Source of the DNA: Brevundimonas fluminis
GTDB lineage: Bacteria > Pseudomonadota > Alphaproteobacteria > Caulobacterales > Caulobacteraceae
NCBI RefSeq assembly: GCF_003934285.1
Contig: NZ_RQWJ01000002.1
Span: 186,001 to 250,000, forward strand
Direction of reading: 5' to 3'
DNA length: 64,000 nucleotides
How positions within the stretch are numbered: position 1 is the stretch's first letter; each line of letters opens with the position of its first letter. Below are positions 1-8,445 of this stretch, in pieces. The translations under genes and the position numbers were made by a program. The notes under the pieces are model-generated. The model made no database searches, was not told where the DNA came from, and saw only the letters and a program-made list of their open reading frames with translations.

Positions 1-26
1 TCGTAGGCGGGGGTCTGGTCGGCCAT
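1..26 (-). CDS. Start of an unidentified protein, cut by the window edge
   Basis: On the minus strand an ATG at 24-26 opens a frame reading MADQTPAY before the window ends. Only eight codons are visible, so neither family nor reality can be established. It would be transcribed leftward, in the same direction as the membrane protein at 102-599. Confidence 0.3.
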
Positions 27-101
27 GGGGTCCTCGGGCGTCGGGAGAGCGCGCGCCGGGAACCTAGCGATCACGGGCGCGGAATCAACCGCGCGGGCCG
101 C

Positions 102-599
102 TCAGATCGCCAGTTGGCCGGGCGTGCGGGCGCGACGGCGGCGGCGGGTGGCCGCGAAGATCAGAAGGCCCAGAACGATCAGCCCCCCCAGAACCAGCCA
201 GACCGGATCCACGCCCAGCGAGGCGCCCAGATCGCCCGGAGCGGCGGCCGGCCCGCCCTCGCTCATCGACGGACCGGCCGAGCGGGTGGTCATCTCACCG
301 CCGCCCCGACCCCGGTCGATGGCCAGACGCAGGGCCGCGTCGGCGAGGAAGCCGAGGAAATAGGCGACGGCGGCCCGGGGATTGCCGGCCCCCAGCATGC
401 CGGCGGCGATCAGATAGAGCAGGACGGCGCCGATCCACAGCCCGGCCGTCAGGGTTCCGCCCGCGCCCACCTCGGCCCCCATTCGGGTGATCGCGGCGCC
501 CGGGTCGGCGCCCTCCAGCAACGGAGAGACGAAGGGCCAGGCCAGCCAGCCCGCATAGGCCAGCACCGCCAGCAGCAGCACGACGCGCAGGATCTTCAT
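102..599 (-). CDS. Small membrane protein of unknown function
   Basis: The 165-residue product starts with a hydrophobic segment (about residues 4-30). Two more hydrophobic stretches follow around 50-95, then a Gly/Pro/Ala-rich linker and a last membrane segment at about 132-151, followed by a basic tail with five consecutive arginines. I recognise no catalytic motif or named family. It lies 60 bp downstream of the PAS kinase-like gene on the same strand, so co-transcription is possible. Up to four membrane passes are predicted, with the arginine tail expected on the cytoplasmic side. Function unknown. Confidence 0.7.
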   Translation of the reverse strand: MKILRVVLLLAVLAYAGWLAWPFVSPLLEGADPGAAITRMGAEVGAGGTLTAGLWIGAVLLYLIAAGMLGAGNPRAAVAYFLGFLADAALRLAIDRGRGGGEMTTRSAGPSMSEGGPAAAPGDLGASLGVDPVWLVLGGLIVLGLLIFAATRRRRRARTPGQLAI

Positions 600-659
600 G
601 ACCGGGCCTTTCCCATTTCGGGACGATCAAACCCCAAAACGCGGCGGACGGCGAGTCCG

Positions 660-2399
660 TCAGGCGGCGGCGGGCAGGTCGACGGTCACGGTCGCGCCGG
701 CGCCGGGCGTCGAGTCGACCGACAGGGCGCCGCCGGACTGACGGGCGAAGGCGTGGGCCTGGGAGAGGCCCAACCCGGCCGCTCCTTCCTTCGTCGTGAA
801 GAAGGGTTCGACGGCGCGACGGGCGACGTCGGCGTCCATGCCCGGACCGTCGTCGCGAACGGTCAGGCGCAGGGTGGCGTCGTCGGGATGCGACAGACGC
901 ACGGCGACCGAGCCCCGCCCCCCCGTCGCCTGCGCGGCGTTGGTGACAAGGGCGGCCAGCGCGCCTTCCAGCGCCACGGGATCGACGCGGGCGACCATGG
1001 GGTCGGCCGGGACCTCGATCATCAGGTCGACCGTCGGCCCCGCGACCAACCTCAGCTTGCCCTCCATGCCCCGAACGACGGCGCCCAGATCGATCATCTG
1101 CACCGGCGCCGCGGCGTCGCCCTCGGCGAAGGCCGCCAGACGGCGCGTCAGCGTCTCGCCCCTCTGGCCGGCGGCAAGGGCGGCGCGACCGAGCCGGCGC
1201 ACGCGGTCGGCGTCGTCGGCCTGGCTGACCATTATGTCCAGCGCGCTGGTCATGACGCCCAGCAGGGCGTGGAAGTCCTGGCTGACGCCGCCGGTCAGGC
1301 GACCGACGCCCTCCAGCCGGCGCGCGGCTTCCAGCTCCGCGCGCGCCTCGGCGCGGGCGCGTTCGGCCTCGGCTTCGGCGGCTTCGGCGCGGGCGCGCAG
1401 GGCGTCCAGCTCGGGCCGCAGGTCCTCGACGGGGCCGATCCCGGCGGCGGCTTCGGACGCCGGTTCAGGGTCCGGCCCCGCCCGTTCCCCGGCCGCCAGC
1501 AGCGCCTCGACCGCGCCCTCGTCGGACAGGAGCGGCAGCAGGCGCCAGCGCGTCCCCGCGGCGCGGCCGCCGCGCACCTCGAGCGGCTCCGCCTCTCCGA
1601 CGGGCGCGGTCAGGGCGGCGCGCAGCGACTGGCGCGCCTCCACCCGCTCGTCCTCGGCCGCGAACAGGTCGGCGAAGTCTCCGCCCAGGATCAGGTCGTC
1701 GCGGCCGCTGAGGACGCGGGCCACGGGGTTGGCTTCCCGGACACGACCCTCGGGATCGAGGATCACGAGGGCGCTGGAGGCGGATTCGAACACGCGGCGG
1801 ACCAGTCCGTCCGAGGCCGGGGGCTCCGGCACGACGGGCCTCTCGGGTTCGGGCGCCGGCTGGGTGAGGCCGTCGGTCTCGACGATGGCGGCGGTGGAGC
1901 CGATGATCTCGCCGGTCGCCGTCTCGATCGGCATGGCGGTGACCGAGACGAGCATCTTGCGGCGGGTCGCGGGGTTGGCCAGCAGGTGCTGGAATCCTTT
2001 CACCGTCTGGCCGCGCAGGGCGCGGGCGCTGGGCAGAAGGTCCGGCGGAACCGGCCGGCCGTCCGGATAGGTGATGCCCCAGGTCGCCGAATGGAAGCGC
2101 AGGCCCAGCAGCTCGGCGTCGCGACGGCCCAGCAGCTGGTGCGCGGCGCGGTTGGCGAAGACGAACTTGCCCTGTTTGTCGGTCTCGACGAGGGCGACGG
2201 GGATGGCGTTGAGGATTTCGAGCGTGCGGCTCTCGGCGGCCTCAGCGCGCCGGACGGCGGCGTCCAGCGCGGCGCCGGTCGCGTCGGTGCGGCCGCGCCG
2301 GGTCAGGCCCCACAGCCAGGCCGCGATCGCCAGCAGGAAGCCGAGGACGGCCAGGCCGGCGAACACCAGGGTCCAGTCGATCTGCCCTTCCATGACCAT
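660..2399 (-). CDS. PAS-domain sensor histidine-kinase-like protein with a degenerate H-box
   Basis: The 579-residue protein has one N-terminal membrane helix (about 7-28), a PAS domain (about 50-170), a second PAS-like domain (about 203-290), an Ala/Glu/Arg-rich coiled coil (about 330-370), a DHp-like segment and a C-terminal HATPase domain. In the segment where this kinase class normally has GG-[VI]-A-H-D-F-N-N-L-L, this protein reads GGVSQDFHALL. The phospho-acceptor His is therefore Gln374 (codon CAG at 1278-1280). The ATP-binding part looks intact: N-box TNAAQAT, G1 DDGPGMD, F-box PFFTTKEG and G2 GLGLSQAHA. I chose the ATG at 2399 because an ATG 60 nt further upstream would add a non-hydrophobic prefix, and GGAG precedes 2399 at a usable distance; 2393 is also possible. 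Either it is a pseudokinase or adaptor, or His377, three residues later, has taken over. Confidence 0.85.
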   Translation of the reverse strand: MVMEGQIDWTLVFAGLAVLGFLLAIAAWLWGLTRRGRTDATGAALDAAVRRAEAAESRTLEILNAIPVALVETDKQGKFVFANRAAHQLLGRRDAELLGLRFHSATWGITYPDGRPVPPDLLPSARALRGQTVKGFQHLLANPATRRKMLVSVTAMPIETATGEIIGSTAAIVETDGLTQPAPEPERPVVPEPPASDGLVRRVFESASSALVILDPEGRVREANPVARVLSGRDDLILGGDFADLFAAEDERVEARQSLRAALTAPVGEAEPLEVRGGRAAGTRWRLLPLLSDEGAVEALLAAGERAGPDPEPASEAAAGIGPVEDLRPELDALRARAEAAEAEAERARAEARAELEAARRLEGVGRLTGGVSQDFHALLGVMTSALDIMVSQADDADRVRRLGRAALAAGQRGETLTRRLAAFAEGDAAAPVQMIDLGAVVRGMEGKLRLVAGPTVDLMIEVPADPMVARVDPVALEGALAALVTNAAQATGGRGSVAVRLSHPDDATLRLTVRDDGPGMDADVARRAVEPFFTTKEGAAGLGLSQAHAFARQSGGALSVDSTPGAGATVTVDLPAAA

Positions 2400-2541
2400 G
2401 ACGACGCGCGCTCCATCCCGAAATGAGGCGCCGGATGCGCCCGTCCGGGGTTCTTGCAAGAGGCGAACCGCTCGCCCCGAAGGCGACTAGAACGGGCCGC
2501 ATCCGCGGTCCAGCTTCGTCGTCCCGTTTCGGCACGAACAA

Positions 2542-2567
2542 GGGGCCGGGCGTCGCCGCCCGGCCCC
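2542..2567 (-). terminator. Intrinsic terminator after the TonB receptor gene
   Basis: GGGGCCGGGCG and CGCCCGGCCCC form a perfect 11-bp stem with a 4-nt loop, about 25 nt past the receptor stop codon. On the minus strand the stem is followed by TTGTTCGT, a short broken T tract. Confidence 0.7.
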
Positions 2568-2592
2568 TCGAGGGTCCGTCGTCCGTCGCGGA

Positions 2593-4860
2593 TCAGAAGG
2601 CGACGCGCATCACCAGCTGATAGACCGGGCCGGCCTCCTCGGTCTCGACCTCGTACTCGTCGTAGTCGCGGGCGATCTGGTCGCCGACGTTCTCGAACTT
2701 GTCGAAGGTCTCGTCCTTGGACGAATCCAGCAGATTGGATCCGGTCAGGCGCACGATGACGTTCTCGCCGAAGCGCTTCTCGACGAAGATCTCCAGGTCG
2801 GCGCCGTAGGAGGTGTGGACCTCTTCGGCCAGAACGCGGTCGAAGGCGTCGCCCTGCTTGCGGTAGGTCGCCCCGAAGGCCGCGCCCCAGGTCGGCAGGT
2901 CCTGGGTGAAGCCGCCGCTGAAGACGTAGTCCGACTGGCCGTTGAAGCGGCGCTCGCCCATGAAGTCGGTGATCTCCGAGTCCAGCCAGCTGTAGTTCAC
3001 GAACACGCCCGTCGACTCCATGCCGATGAAGTCCAGCGGGGTCGAGAGGTCGAACTCCACGCCGTAGACCTTGCCGTCGCCGACGTTGTCGACGGTGTAG
3101 ATGAAGGTGCCGGGTCCGCCCGAGCCTTCCAGACCGGTGTTGGTCTCTTCCACCAGGTCCTGGACGTCGCGCCAGAAGACGTTGACGCCGGCGACGCCGC
3201 GACGGCCCAGACGGCGCTCGAAGCCGAGGTCGAAGCCCGTGGCGACCTCCGGCTTCAGGTCGGGATTGCCGACGAAGTCGCTGTCGCCCAACTCTTCCTC
3301 GAGAAGGGCCGGGGACAGGCGGTTGAAACCTGGACGGCGCACGGTGCGCGCGGCCGAGAAGATGATGCGGTCGTCTTCGCTCAGGGCCCAACGCAGGCTG
3401 AACGAGGGCAGCAGTTCCGCGTCGTCGGTTTCGCTGACCTGATCGGCGGGGGCGACGGTGCGGTCGGTGATCGTGGTCTCGGTCGTCTCGTAGCGCAGGC
3501 CGGCTTCCCAGCTCAGGGCGCCGGCCTCGCCCGACAGCTTGACGTAGGGGTCCAGCCGCGCTTCCTCGATGGTCACGTCGCCGCCGGCGACGGGGCTGGA
3601 CGGGCCGAAGGCCGGAACCGCCGGACGCGGCGCCGGGGCGTTCGGCACGTTGAAGCGGATGCGCGGCGTCTCGGTGACCAGGGCGTCGCGAGTCTTCCAG
3701 TTGCCCTGCAGACCGAACTCCAGCTCCAGACCGTTCGACAGGTCGATCTCGTGCTCGATCGCGGCCTTCCACTCCTCGTCCTGGACGTCGGTCGAGATGG
3801 TGTCGAGGGTGAAGCGGTCCTCGTCCGGGAAGGGGGTGGCGTCGCGCAGGTATTCGGACTCGGCCTCGAACTCGTACTGCTGGTCGTCGATGTTGGCCCA
3901 CGCGAGCTTGAAGGTCGTCTCGCCGCCGAACATTGCGCGCTCGTAGCGGGTGCGCAGCGACAGGTTGTCGGTGCGGATGTCGAGGTCATTGTCGTTCAGC
4001 ACGGCGAGGTTGGCGTCGTTCTCCACGCCGTCGCGATATTCGATCGATTCCTCGTCCTGATAGCGGTCGGTGCGGACGAAGACGCCGGCGATCTCGAAGG
4101 TCCCGCCGGCCATGTCGGCCTCATAGGCGGCGTTGAAGGCGTAGTCGGTGCCGTCCCGCACGTCGGTCTGGACCTCGGTGTTGTCGATCGTGCCGTTGGG
4201 CTCGTCGTAGCGGATCGAGTACTTGTTCTTCGGATTGCGGCGATCCTGGACGTTGGCGCCCAGCAGGACGCGGCCGCCCAGCGCCTCGCCGCCCCAGACC
4301 GCGCCGTAGGTGCCGCCGAACCGCCCGTAGTCGCTGTCCGGAAACAGGATGCCGCCCAGACGCACGTAGCCGCCGTCCAGCGACAGGGCGTCGCGCAGGA
4401 CGATGTTGATCGTGCCGGCCACGGCGTCGCCCGAGCGGTCGGCCGAGGACGAGCGCACCACCTCGACCCGTTCGATCAGTTCGGCGGGGATGCGGTCGAC
4501 GAAGAAGCTGCGGTCCAGGTTGGCGCCGGGGACCTCCTCGCCGTCGATCAGAATCTTGGTGTAGCCGGGCTCCAGGCCCCGCAGGCGGGCGCCGTCGGAT
4601 TCCAGAACGTCGGACAGGAAGGTGACCGAGGGCACGCGCTTCAGGGCGTTGCCCACGGTCAGCGGCTCGAACCGCTGGAAATATTCGCGGTCGTAGGACA
4701 GCGTCGGGGCCACGTCGTCGGTGCGGTTCCGCAGGACGGGCCGGCCGGTGACGATGACGTCCTCGACGGCCGTGACCGGACCCTGGACGTCCTGGGCCTG
4801 GACGGCCGTGGCGATGGCGAGCGGCGCGAGCGCGACGCCCATGAACAGCTTGATGCGCAT
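2593..4860 (-). CDS. TonB-dependent outer-membrane receptor
   Basis: The 755-residue protein has a cleavable signal peptide (residues 1-22, ending AVQAQ). A plug domain follows at about 30-160 (EDVIVTGRPVL, then IERVEVVRSSSADRSGDAVAGTINIVL, which is typical of plug domains). The rest is a long beta-barrel ending in an aromatic residue (MRVAF), as expected for Bam-dependent insertion. Length and layout match siderophore and TonB-receptor families; the substrate cannot be read from sequence. It is divergent from a beta-propeller phytase across a 199-bp gap. Phytase genes of this class are known to sit beside TonB receptors, so inositol phosphate or iron-phytate uptake is a reasonable inference. 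A terminator follows at 2542-2567. Confidence 0.93.
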   Translation of the reverse strand: MRIKLFMGVALAPLAIATAVQAQDVQGPVTAVEDVIVTGRPVLRNRTDDVAPTLSYDREYFQRFEPLTVGNALKRVPSVTFLSDVLESDGARLRGLEPGYTKILIDGEEVPGANLDRSFFVDRIPAELIERVEVVRSSSADRSGDAVAGTINIVLRDALSLDGGYVRLGGILFPDSDYGRFGGTYGAVWGGEALGGRVLLGANVQDRRNPKNKYSIRYDEPNGTIDNTEVQTDVRDGTDYAFNAAYEADMAGGTFEIAGVFVRTDRYQDEESIEYRDGVENDANLAVLNDNDLDIRTDNLSLRTRYERAMFGGETTFKLAWANIDDQQYEFEAESEYLRDATPFPDEDRFTLDTISTDVQDEEWKAAIEHEIDLSNGLELEFGLQGNWKTRDALVTETPRIRFNVPNAPAPRPAVPAFGPSSPVAGGDVTIEEARLDPYVKLSGEAGALSWEAGLRYETTETTITDRTVAPADQVSETDDAELLPSFSLRWALSEDDRIIFSAARTVRRPGFNRLSPALLEEELGDSDFVGNPDLKPEVATGFDLGFERRLGRRGVAGVNVFWRDVQDLVEETNTGLEGSGGPGTFIYTVDNVGDGKVYGVEFDLSTPLDFIGMESTGVFVNYSWLDSEITDFMGERRFNGQSDYVFSGGFTQDLPTWGAAFGATYRKQGDAFDRVLAEEVHTSYGADLEIFVEKRFGENVIVRLTGSNLLDSSKDETFDKFENVGDQIARDYDEYEVETEEAGPVYQLVMRVAF

Positions 4861-5059
4861 GTGAATGGAATCCCCCGAGCGCCGGGCGACCTTTCGCCTG
4901 GGCCTCGGAAATCGCCTCTAGGCCCGCTCCACGACGCTCCGGCGAAGCTTGCATGACGGCGGAGTCTCAGAACGATCATCGTTTGGTGACGAGCGCTCCG
5001 GACGCTTGACGACGGGGGGCGGGCGGTGCGACCCGGCGCCGAAACGGGGGATCACCACC

Positions 5060-6118
5060 ATGCGCCTGCTCGTCCTGACCGCCGCCGCGGCCCTGCTGGC
5101 CGCCTGTTCGACCGTCGAGGACCGGGGGCCGCAGGGCATCATGGCGCCGGGCGACCCGGCCAGGGCCGTCATGGCGGCGGTGGAGACGGTGGTGACCACC
5201 GATCCCGAGGTCGACGCCGACGATCCGGCCTTCTGGGCAGATCCCCGCGATCCGTCGCGCGCGGTCATGTTCGGGACGGACAAGTCGGACGGTCTCTACG
5301 TCCACAACATGGACGGAACGGTGCGGGAATTTCTGCCGTCCGGCCCGGTGAACAACGTCGATCTGCGCCCGGGTTACCGGGTCTGGGCGGGCGAGCGTGT
5401 TCTGGTGGGGGCCAGCAACGACGCGCCCGGAGCCAACGGCGTGAACCTCTACCTGTTCGACCCGGCGACCCTGTCGACCACCAACTACTGGTTCATGCCG
5501 ACCGCCTACGAGCCGTACGGCTTCTGCATGGGGCGACGCGGCGAGGTGTTCTTCCTCGTCGTCACCACCAAGGCCGGCACGGTGCACCAGATGACGATCG
5601 AGGCGGGACCGACCGGGCCGGTGATCGGCGCGCCGCGCGTCTTGACCCTGGGCGGCCAGTTGGAAGGCTGCGTCGTCAACGACGCGACCGACGTCCTGTA
5701 TGTGGGCGAGGAGGACGTCGGCGTCTGGCGCTTCGACTTCGATCCCGCCGGGCCGACGACGCCGACGGAGGTCGCCCGCGTCGACCGGGTCCGCGTCAAG
5801 GACGACGTCGAGGGCCTGACCATCATGCGAGACCGGGGGGTCGAGTATCTGATCGTCTCCAGCCAGGGCGACAGCACCTATCCGGTGTTCCGGATCGAGG
5901 GGGACCGGCACGTCTACGTCGGACGGTTCGCCATCGTCGACGGCCCGACGATCGACGGCGTGACCCAGACCGACGGGCTTGACGCCTTCTCCGGCCCGAT
6001 CGGCCCCTTCCCGGAAGGGGCGCTGGCCTTCCACGATCATGAGGACGCGCCCAATCCGGGACAGCAGAACTTCAAGATGGTCGACTGGCGCGACGTGAAG
6101 GCGGCGCTGGGGCTCTAG
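5060..6118 (+). CDS. Beta-propeller phytase (3-phytase family) lipoprotein
   Basis: The 352-residue product begins with a lipoprotein signal (MRLLVLTAAAALLAAC; lipobox LAAC, Cys16) and is probably outer-membrane anchored. The opening DPEVDADDPAFWADPRDPS followed by MFGTDKSDGLYVHNMDG is the diagnostic start of the calcium-dependent beta-propeller phytases. Further blade motifs (YVGEEDVGVWRFD, DVEGLTIM, YLIVSSQGDSTYPVF) and the C-terminal FPEGALAFHDHED and QNFKMVDWRDV also fit. Length is normal for the family. These enzymes release phosphate from phytate outside the cytoplasm. The ATG at 5060 was chosen because the lipoprotein signal starts there. It is divergent from a TonB receptor and overlaps the convergent TMEM175-like gene by 4 bp. 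Confidence 0.9.
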   Translation: MRLLVLTAAAALLAACSTVEDRGPQGIMAPGDPARAVMAAVETVVTTDPEVDADDPAFWADPRDPSRAVMFGTDKSDGLYVHNMDGTVREFLPSGPVNNVDLRPGYRVWAGERVLVGASNDAPGANGVNLYLFDPATLSTTNYWFMPTAYEPYGFCMGRRGEVFFLVVTTKAGTVHQMTIEAGPTGPVIGAPRVLTLGGQLEGCVVNDATDVLYVGEEDVGVWRFDFDPAGPTTPTEVARVDRVRVKDDVEGLTIMRDRGVEYLIVSSQGDSTYPVFRIEGDRHVYVGRFAIVDGPTIDGVTQTDGLDAFSGPIGPFPEGALAFHDHEDAPNPGQQNFKMVDWRDVKAALGL

Positions 6119-6801
6119 GCGGCGGGGTCCGGCCCCGCGGCGGGTTTGCGCTTCAGGCCGTAGTACAGGCCGATGCCGGCCGGGATCAGCCAGTAGGCGA
6201 AGCCGGGCGCCCAGGGCGCGGCGGCCAGCAGGGGCGAGGCGGCCAGTCCGGCCGAGACCAGCCCTGCGCCCACGCACATCAGCCAGACGTCCCGCGCCGC
6301 GCCCAGCGCCGCGCGCGCCGCAGGGTCGCGCGCCTGCGGGCGGCCCACGTGGTTCAACAGGGCGTAGAGGCCGCTAAGGAAGGCGAAGCCGATCCCGTAG
6401 GAGACGAAGATGCCGCGCAGGTCGCCGATCGAGCGGATCAGCTCGCCGCCCGGCAGGCGCCCTCCGGAAATCCAGCCCATGCCCGACTCGGTCAGCAGGC
6501 GCAGCGGGAAGACGTAGACCAGCACGGTGAAGACGATGGCCAGGCTGATGAGGCCGATCGCGCCGCCGCGCGCGGTCGTCAGCCGGCCGAAGCCCCGATG
6601 CGCCGACCAGAACATGGTGACGAGGGCGAAGCCGGCGGCGAAGGCCGGCACGTGCGCCAGCGCCCGCCCCAGGTCCGCGAACCCGGTCAACGGCTCGGCG
6701 CCCGCGATGATCAGCAGGGTGACGGCGAAGGCGAAGGCGGCATCGACGAAGGCGTCCAGCCGCTTGCCCGCCTCGCGCTCGACCGCGTCGGAATGATCCA
6801 T
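6115..6801 (-). CDS. TMEM175/DUF1211-like membrane protein, putative potassium channel
   Basis: The 228-residue protein carries RLDAFVDAAFAFAVTLLIIA near its N-terminus. This resembles the R-xxx-FSD-xxx-AxxxTLL signature of first helices in prokaryotic TMEM175 (DUF1211) proteins, although the FSD serine is Val here. About six hydrophobic segments follow, ending in a short basic/Ala/Pro tail. TMEM175 proteins conduct potassium; whether this one does is not shown by sequence. The ATG at 6801 was chosen because GGAGG lies just upstream and the family motif begins soon after; a start 17 codons earlier would add an unrelated prefix. Its end overlaps the phytase stop by 4 bp. Confidence 0.75.
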   Translation of the reverse strand: MDHSDAVEREAGKRLDAFVDAAFAFAVTLLIIAGAEPLTGFADLGRALAHVPAFAAGFALVTMFWSAHRGFGRLTTARGGAIGLISLAIVFTVLVYVFPLRLLTESGMGWISGGRLPGGELIRSIGDLRGIFVSYGIGFAFLSGLYALLNHVGRPQARDPAARAALGAARDVWLMCVGAGLVSAGLAASPLLAAAPWAPGFAYWLIPAGIGLYYGLKRKPAAGPDPAA

Positions 6802-6846
6802 GCCCGCCTCCCGTCCCCGGGAAAAGCTGACGCATGCGCGAGCCGA

Positions 6847-6880
6847 AAACAAGAAAGGCCCCGCCGGGGCGGAGCCTTCT
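6847..6880 (-). terminator. Intrinsic terminator of tRNA-Gly
   Basis: On the minus strand AAGGCTCCGCC pairs with GGCGGGGCCTT (one G-T wobble). The hairpin is followed by TTTCTTGTTTT, just downstream of the tRNA-Gly 3' end. Confidence 0.75.
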
Positions 6881-6892
6881 TTGGTCTCTGAC

Positions 6893-6967
6893 TGGAGCGG
6901 GCGAGGCGATTCGAACGCCCGACCCTCACCTTGGCAAGGTGATGCTCTACCCCTGAGCTACGCCCGC
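6893..6967 (-). tRNA. tRNA-Gly(GCC)
   Basis: The minus strand folds as a complete cloverleaf: acceptor GCGGGCG paired with CGCCCGC, D-arm GCTCAGGGGTAGAGC, and anticodon arm TCACC-TTGCCAA-GGTGA with anticodon GCC. The T-arm contains GTTCGAATC, and the 3' end has discriminator T followed by an encoded CCA. It is 75 nt including CCA. Confidence 0.97.
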
Positions 6968-6987
6968 GCTCTCAGTCGAGAGCGGGG

Positions 6988-7017
6988 CGTATAGCGGACC
7001 CGCCACACGCCCCGCAA
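6988..7017 (-). promoter_or_regulatory. Candidate sigma70-type promoter for tRNA-Gly
   Basis: On the minus strand TTGCGG (-35) and TATACG (-10) are separated by 18 nt. The expected start point lies about 14 nt upstream of the mature tRNA 5' end. Confidence 0.55.
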
Positions 7018-7031
7018 GGGCCTTTTTGGAC

Positions 7032-7778
7032 CTATTCGCGGTTGCCCATGAACGACAGCAGAAACTGGAACAGGTTCACGAAGTTGATGAACAGGCTCAG
7101 CGCGCCGAAGCCCGTGGCCACGCCCAGCGCCGCCTGGTTTCCGCCCAGGGCGTAGTAGGTCATCTTCAGCCGCTGGGTGTCGTAGGCGATCAGGGCCGAG
7201 AAGATCAGCACGCCGGCGGCCGAGATGATCAGGCCCAGAGTGCCGGAGCCCACAAACATGTTCACCACCGAGGCGATGATCAGGCCGATCACGCCCATGA
7301 TGAGGAAGGTGCCCAGCGGGCCGAGGTCGCGCCTGGTCGTGTACCCGTAGAGGCTCAGCGCGCCGAAGGCGGCGGCGGTGACGAAGAAGGTCGAGGCCAC
7401 CGAGGACGAGGTGTAGATCAGGAACACCAGACCCAGGCTGGCGCCGATCGAGGCCACGACGGCCCAGTACAGCAGGTTCACCCCGCCGGCCGTCGGGTTC
7501 TTCATGAAGAACATGGAGCCGAACAGCAGCACGAGCGGCGCGAACTGCACCACCATGCCCAGCATGGTCAGGCCGACGCGACCGTCCGGCGTGGCGGCGA
7601 AGAACAGCTGCTGCACCGCCGGGACGTTGCCGGTGACGTAGGCCAGCACCCCGGCGACCACCAGCCCCAGCGCCAGCTTGTTGTAGACGCCCAGCATGAA
7701 GGCGCGCAGGCCGGCGTCGACGGACATGTCGGCCGTCTGCGGCAGCGGGCGGGCGTATCCGTTGTTGAAGTCGCTCAT
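7032..7778 (-). CDS. Bax inhibitor-1/YccA family membrane protein
   Basis: The 248-residue protein has a hydrophilic N-terminus of about 25 residues (MSDFNNGYARPLPQTADMSVDAG), then LRAFMLGVYNKLALGLVVAGV, the classic start of the BI-1/YbhL family, and about seven membrane helices. The C-terminal IAYDTQRLKMTYY with ALSLFINFVNLFQFLLSFMGNRE is strongly family-like, and its conserved Asp takes part in the pH-sensitive latch described for bacterial BI-1 (BsYetJ). The members studied leak calcium or protons; the physiological role in this organism is unknown. The start at 7778 is where family similarity begins. Confidence 0.93.
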   Translation of the reverse strand: MSDFNNGYARPLPQTADMSVDAGLRAFMLGVYNKLALGLVVAGVLAYVTGNVPAVQQLFFAATPDGRVGLTMLGMVVQFAPLVLLFGSMFFMKNPTAGGVNLLYWAVVASIGASLGLVFLIYTSSSVASTFFVTAAAFGALSLYGYTTRRDLGPLGTFLIMGVIGLIIASVVNMFVGSGTLGLIISAAGVLIFSALIAYDTQRLKMTYYALGGNQAALGVATGFGALSLFINFVNLFQFLLSFMGNRE

Positions 7779-7905
7779 CGCGAGTTCGATCTCCCAAATC
7801 TTCCCGGAATGTCCGGGTTCAGCCGGGGAATATCGGTGCGGCGCGGGGGTGACGCAAGGAAAACCGGACTTGGGATCGGCGGCGGTCGCCGCTACCAATG
7901 GCCGC

Positions 7906-8445
7906 ATGATCCGGCTCTTCACGGCCCTTTCCCTGCCTCCGGAATTGGCCGAACCCCTGGCGCGGCGGCAGACGGGCCTGCCCGGCGCGCGCTGGCGTCC
8001 GACCGAGGCGCTGCACGTCACGCTCGCCTTCTACGGCGAGGTCGGCGAGCGCACGGCCGACGACCTGGCCGCCGAGCTTGAGCGCGCCGCGACGGGCGGG
8101 CCGTTCGCCCTGTCGCTGTCCGGCGTCGGCGCCTTCGGGGAGGGGCATCGCACCCACGCCGTCTGGGCCGGAGTGGCGCCGAACGAGCGGTTGAACGTGC
8201 TGGCGGGCCGCTGCCGCGCGGCGGGCGAGCGCGCGGGGCTGAGGCTGGAGACGCGGGCCTACAGGCCGCACGTGACGCTGGCCTACCTGAAGCCGCAGAC
8301 CGACCCCGCGCGCATCGGGGCCTGGATCACGGGACACAATCTTCTGGAGTCCCCGCCCGCGCGGATCGACCGGTTCGGACTGTACTCCAGCGTGCTCACG
8401 CGGGATGGCAGCCACTATGAACTGGAGCGGGAGTATCTTTTGTGA
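7906..8445 (+). CDS. thpR: RNA 2',3'-cyclic phosphodiesterase (2'-5' RNA ligase family)
   Basis: The 179-residue protein carries the two HxTx motifs of the 2H phosphoesterase superfamily: HVTL at residues 37-40 and HVTLAYL about 80 residues later. The N-terminal MIRLFTALSLPPEL is typical of ThpR/LigT. The family opens 2',3'-cyclic phosphates on RNA ends and can join tRNA half molecules in vitro. Its TGA overlaps the GTG start of the next gene, so the two are probably translationally coupled. Confidence 0.92.
   Translation: MIRLFTALSLPPELAEPLARRQTGLPGARWRPTEALHVTLAFYGEVGERTADDLAAELERAATGGPFALSLSGVGAFGEGHRTHAVWAGVAPNERLNVLAGRCRAAGERAGLRLETRAYRPHVTLAYLKPQTDPARIGAWITGHNLLESPPARIDRFGLYSSVLTRDGSHYELEREYLL

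Noticed and set aside
114..2426. 770-codon frame on the plus strand opposite the PAS kinase
   Set aside because: Low-complexity Gly/Arg/Gln sequence without family features; the minus strand carries clear PAS and HATPase motifs.
2815..4956. 713-codon plus-strand frame opposite the TonB receptor
   Set aside because: Shadow of the receptor gene; Val/Asp/Gly-rich with no recognisable domain.
4861..5059. Pho or Fur box between the TonB receptor and phytase
   Set aside because: No sequence close to the Pho box direct repeats or a Fur palindrome could be seen.
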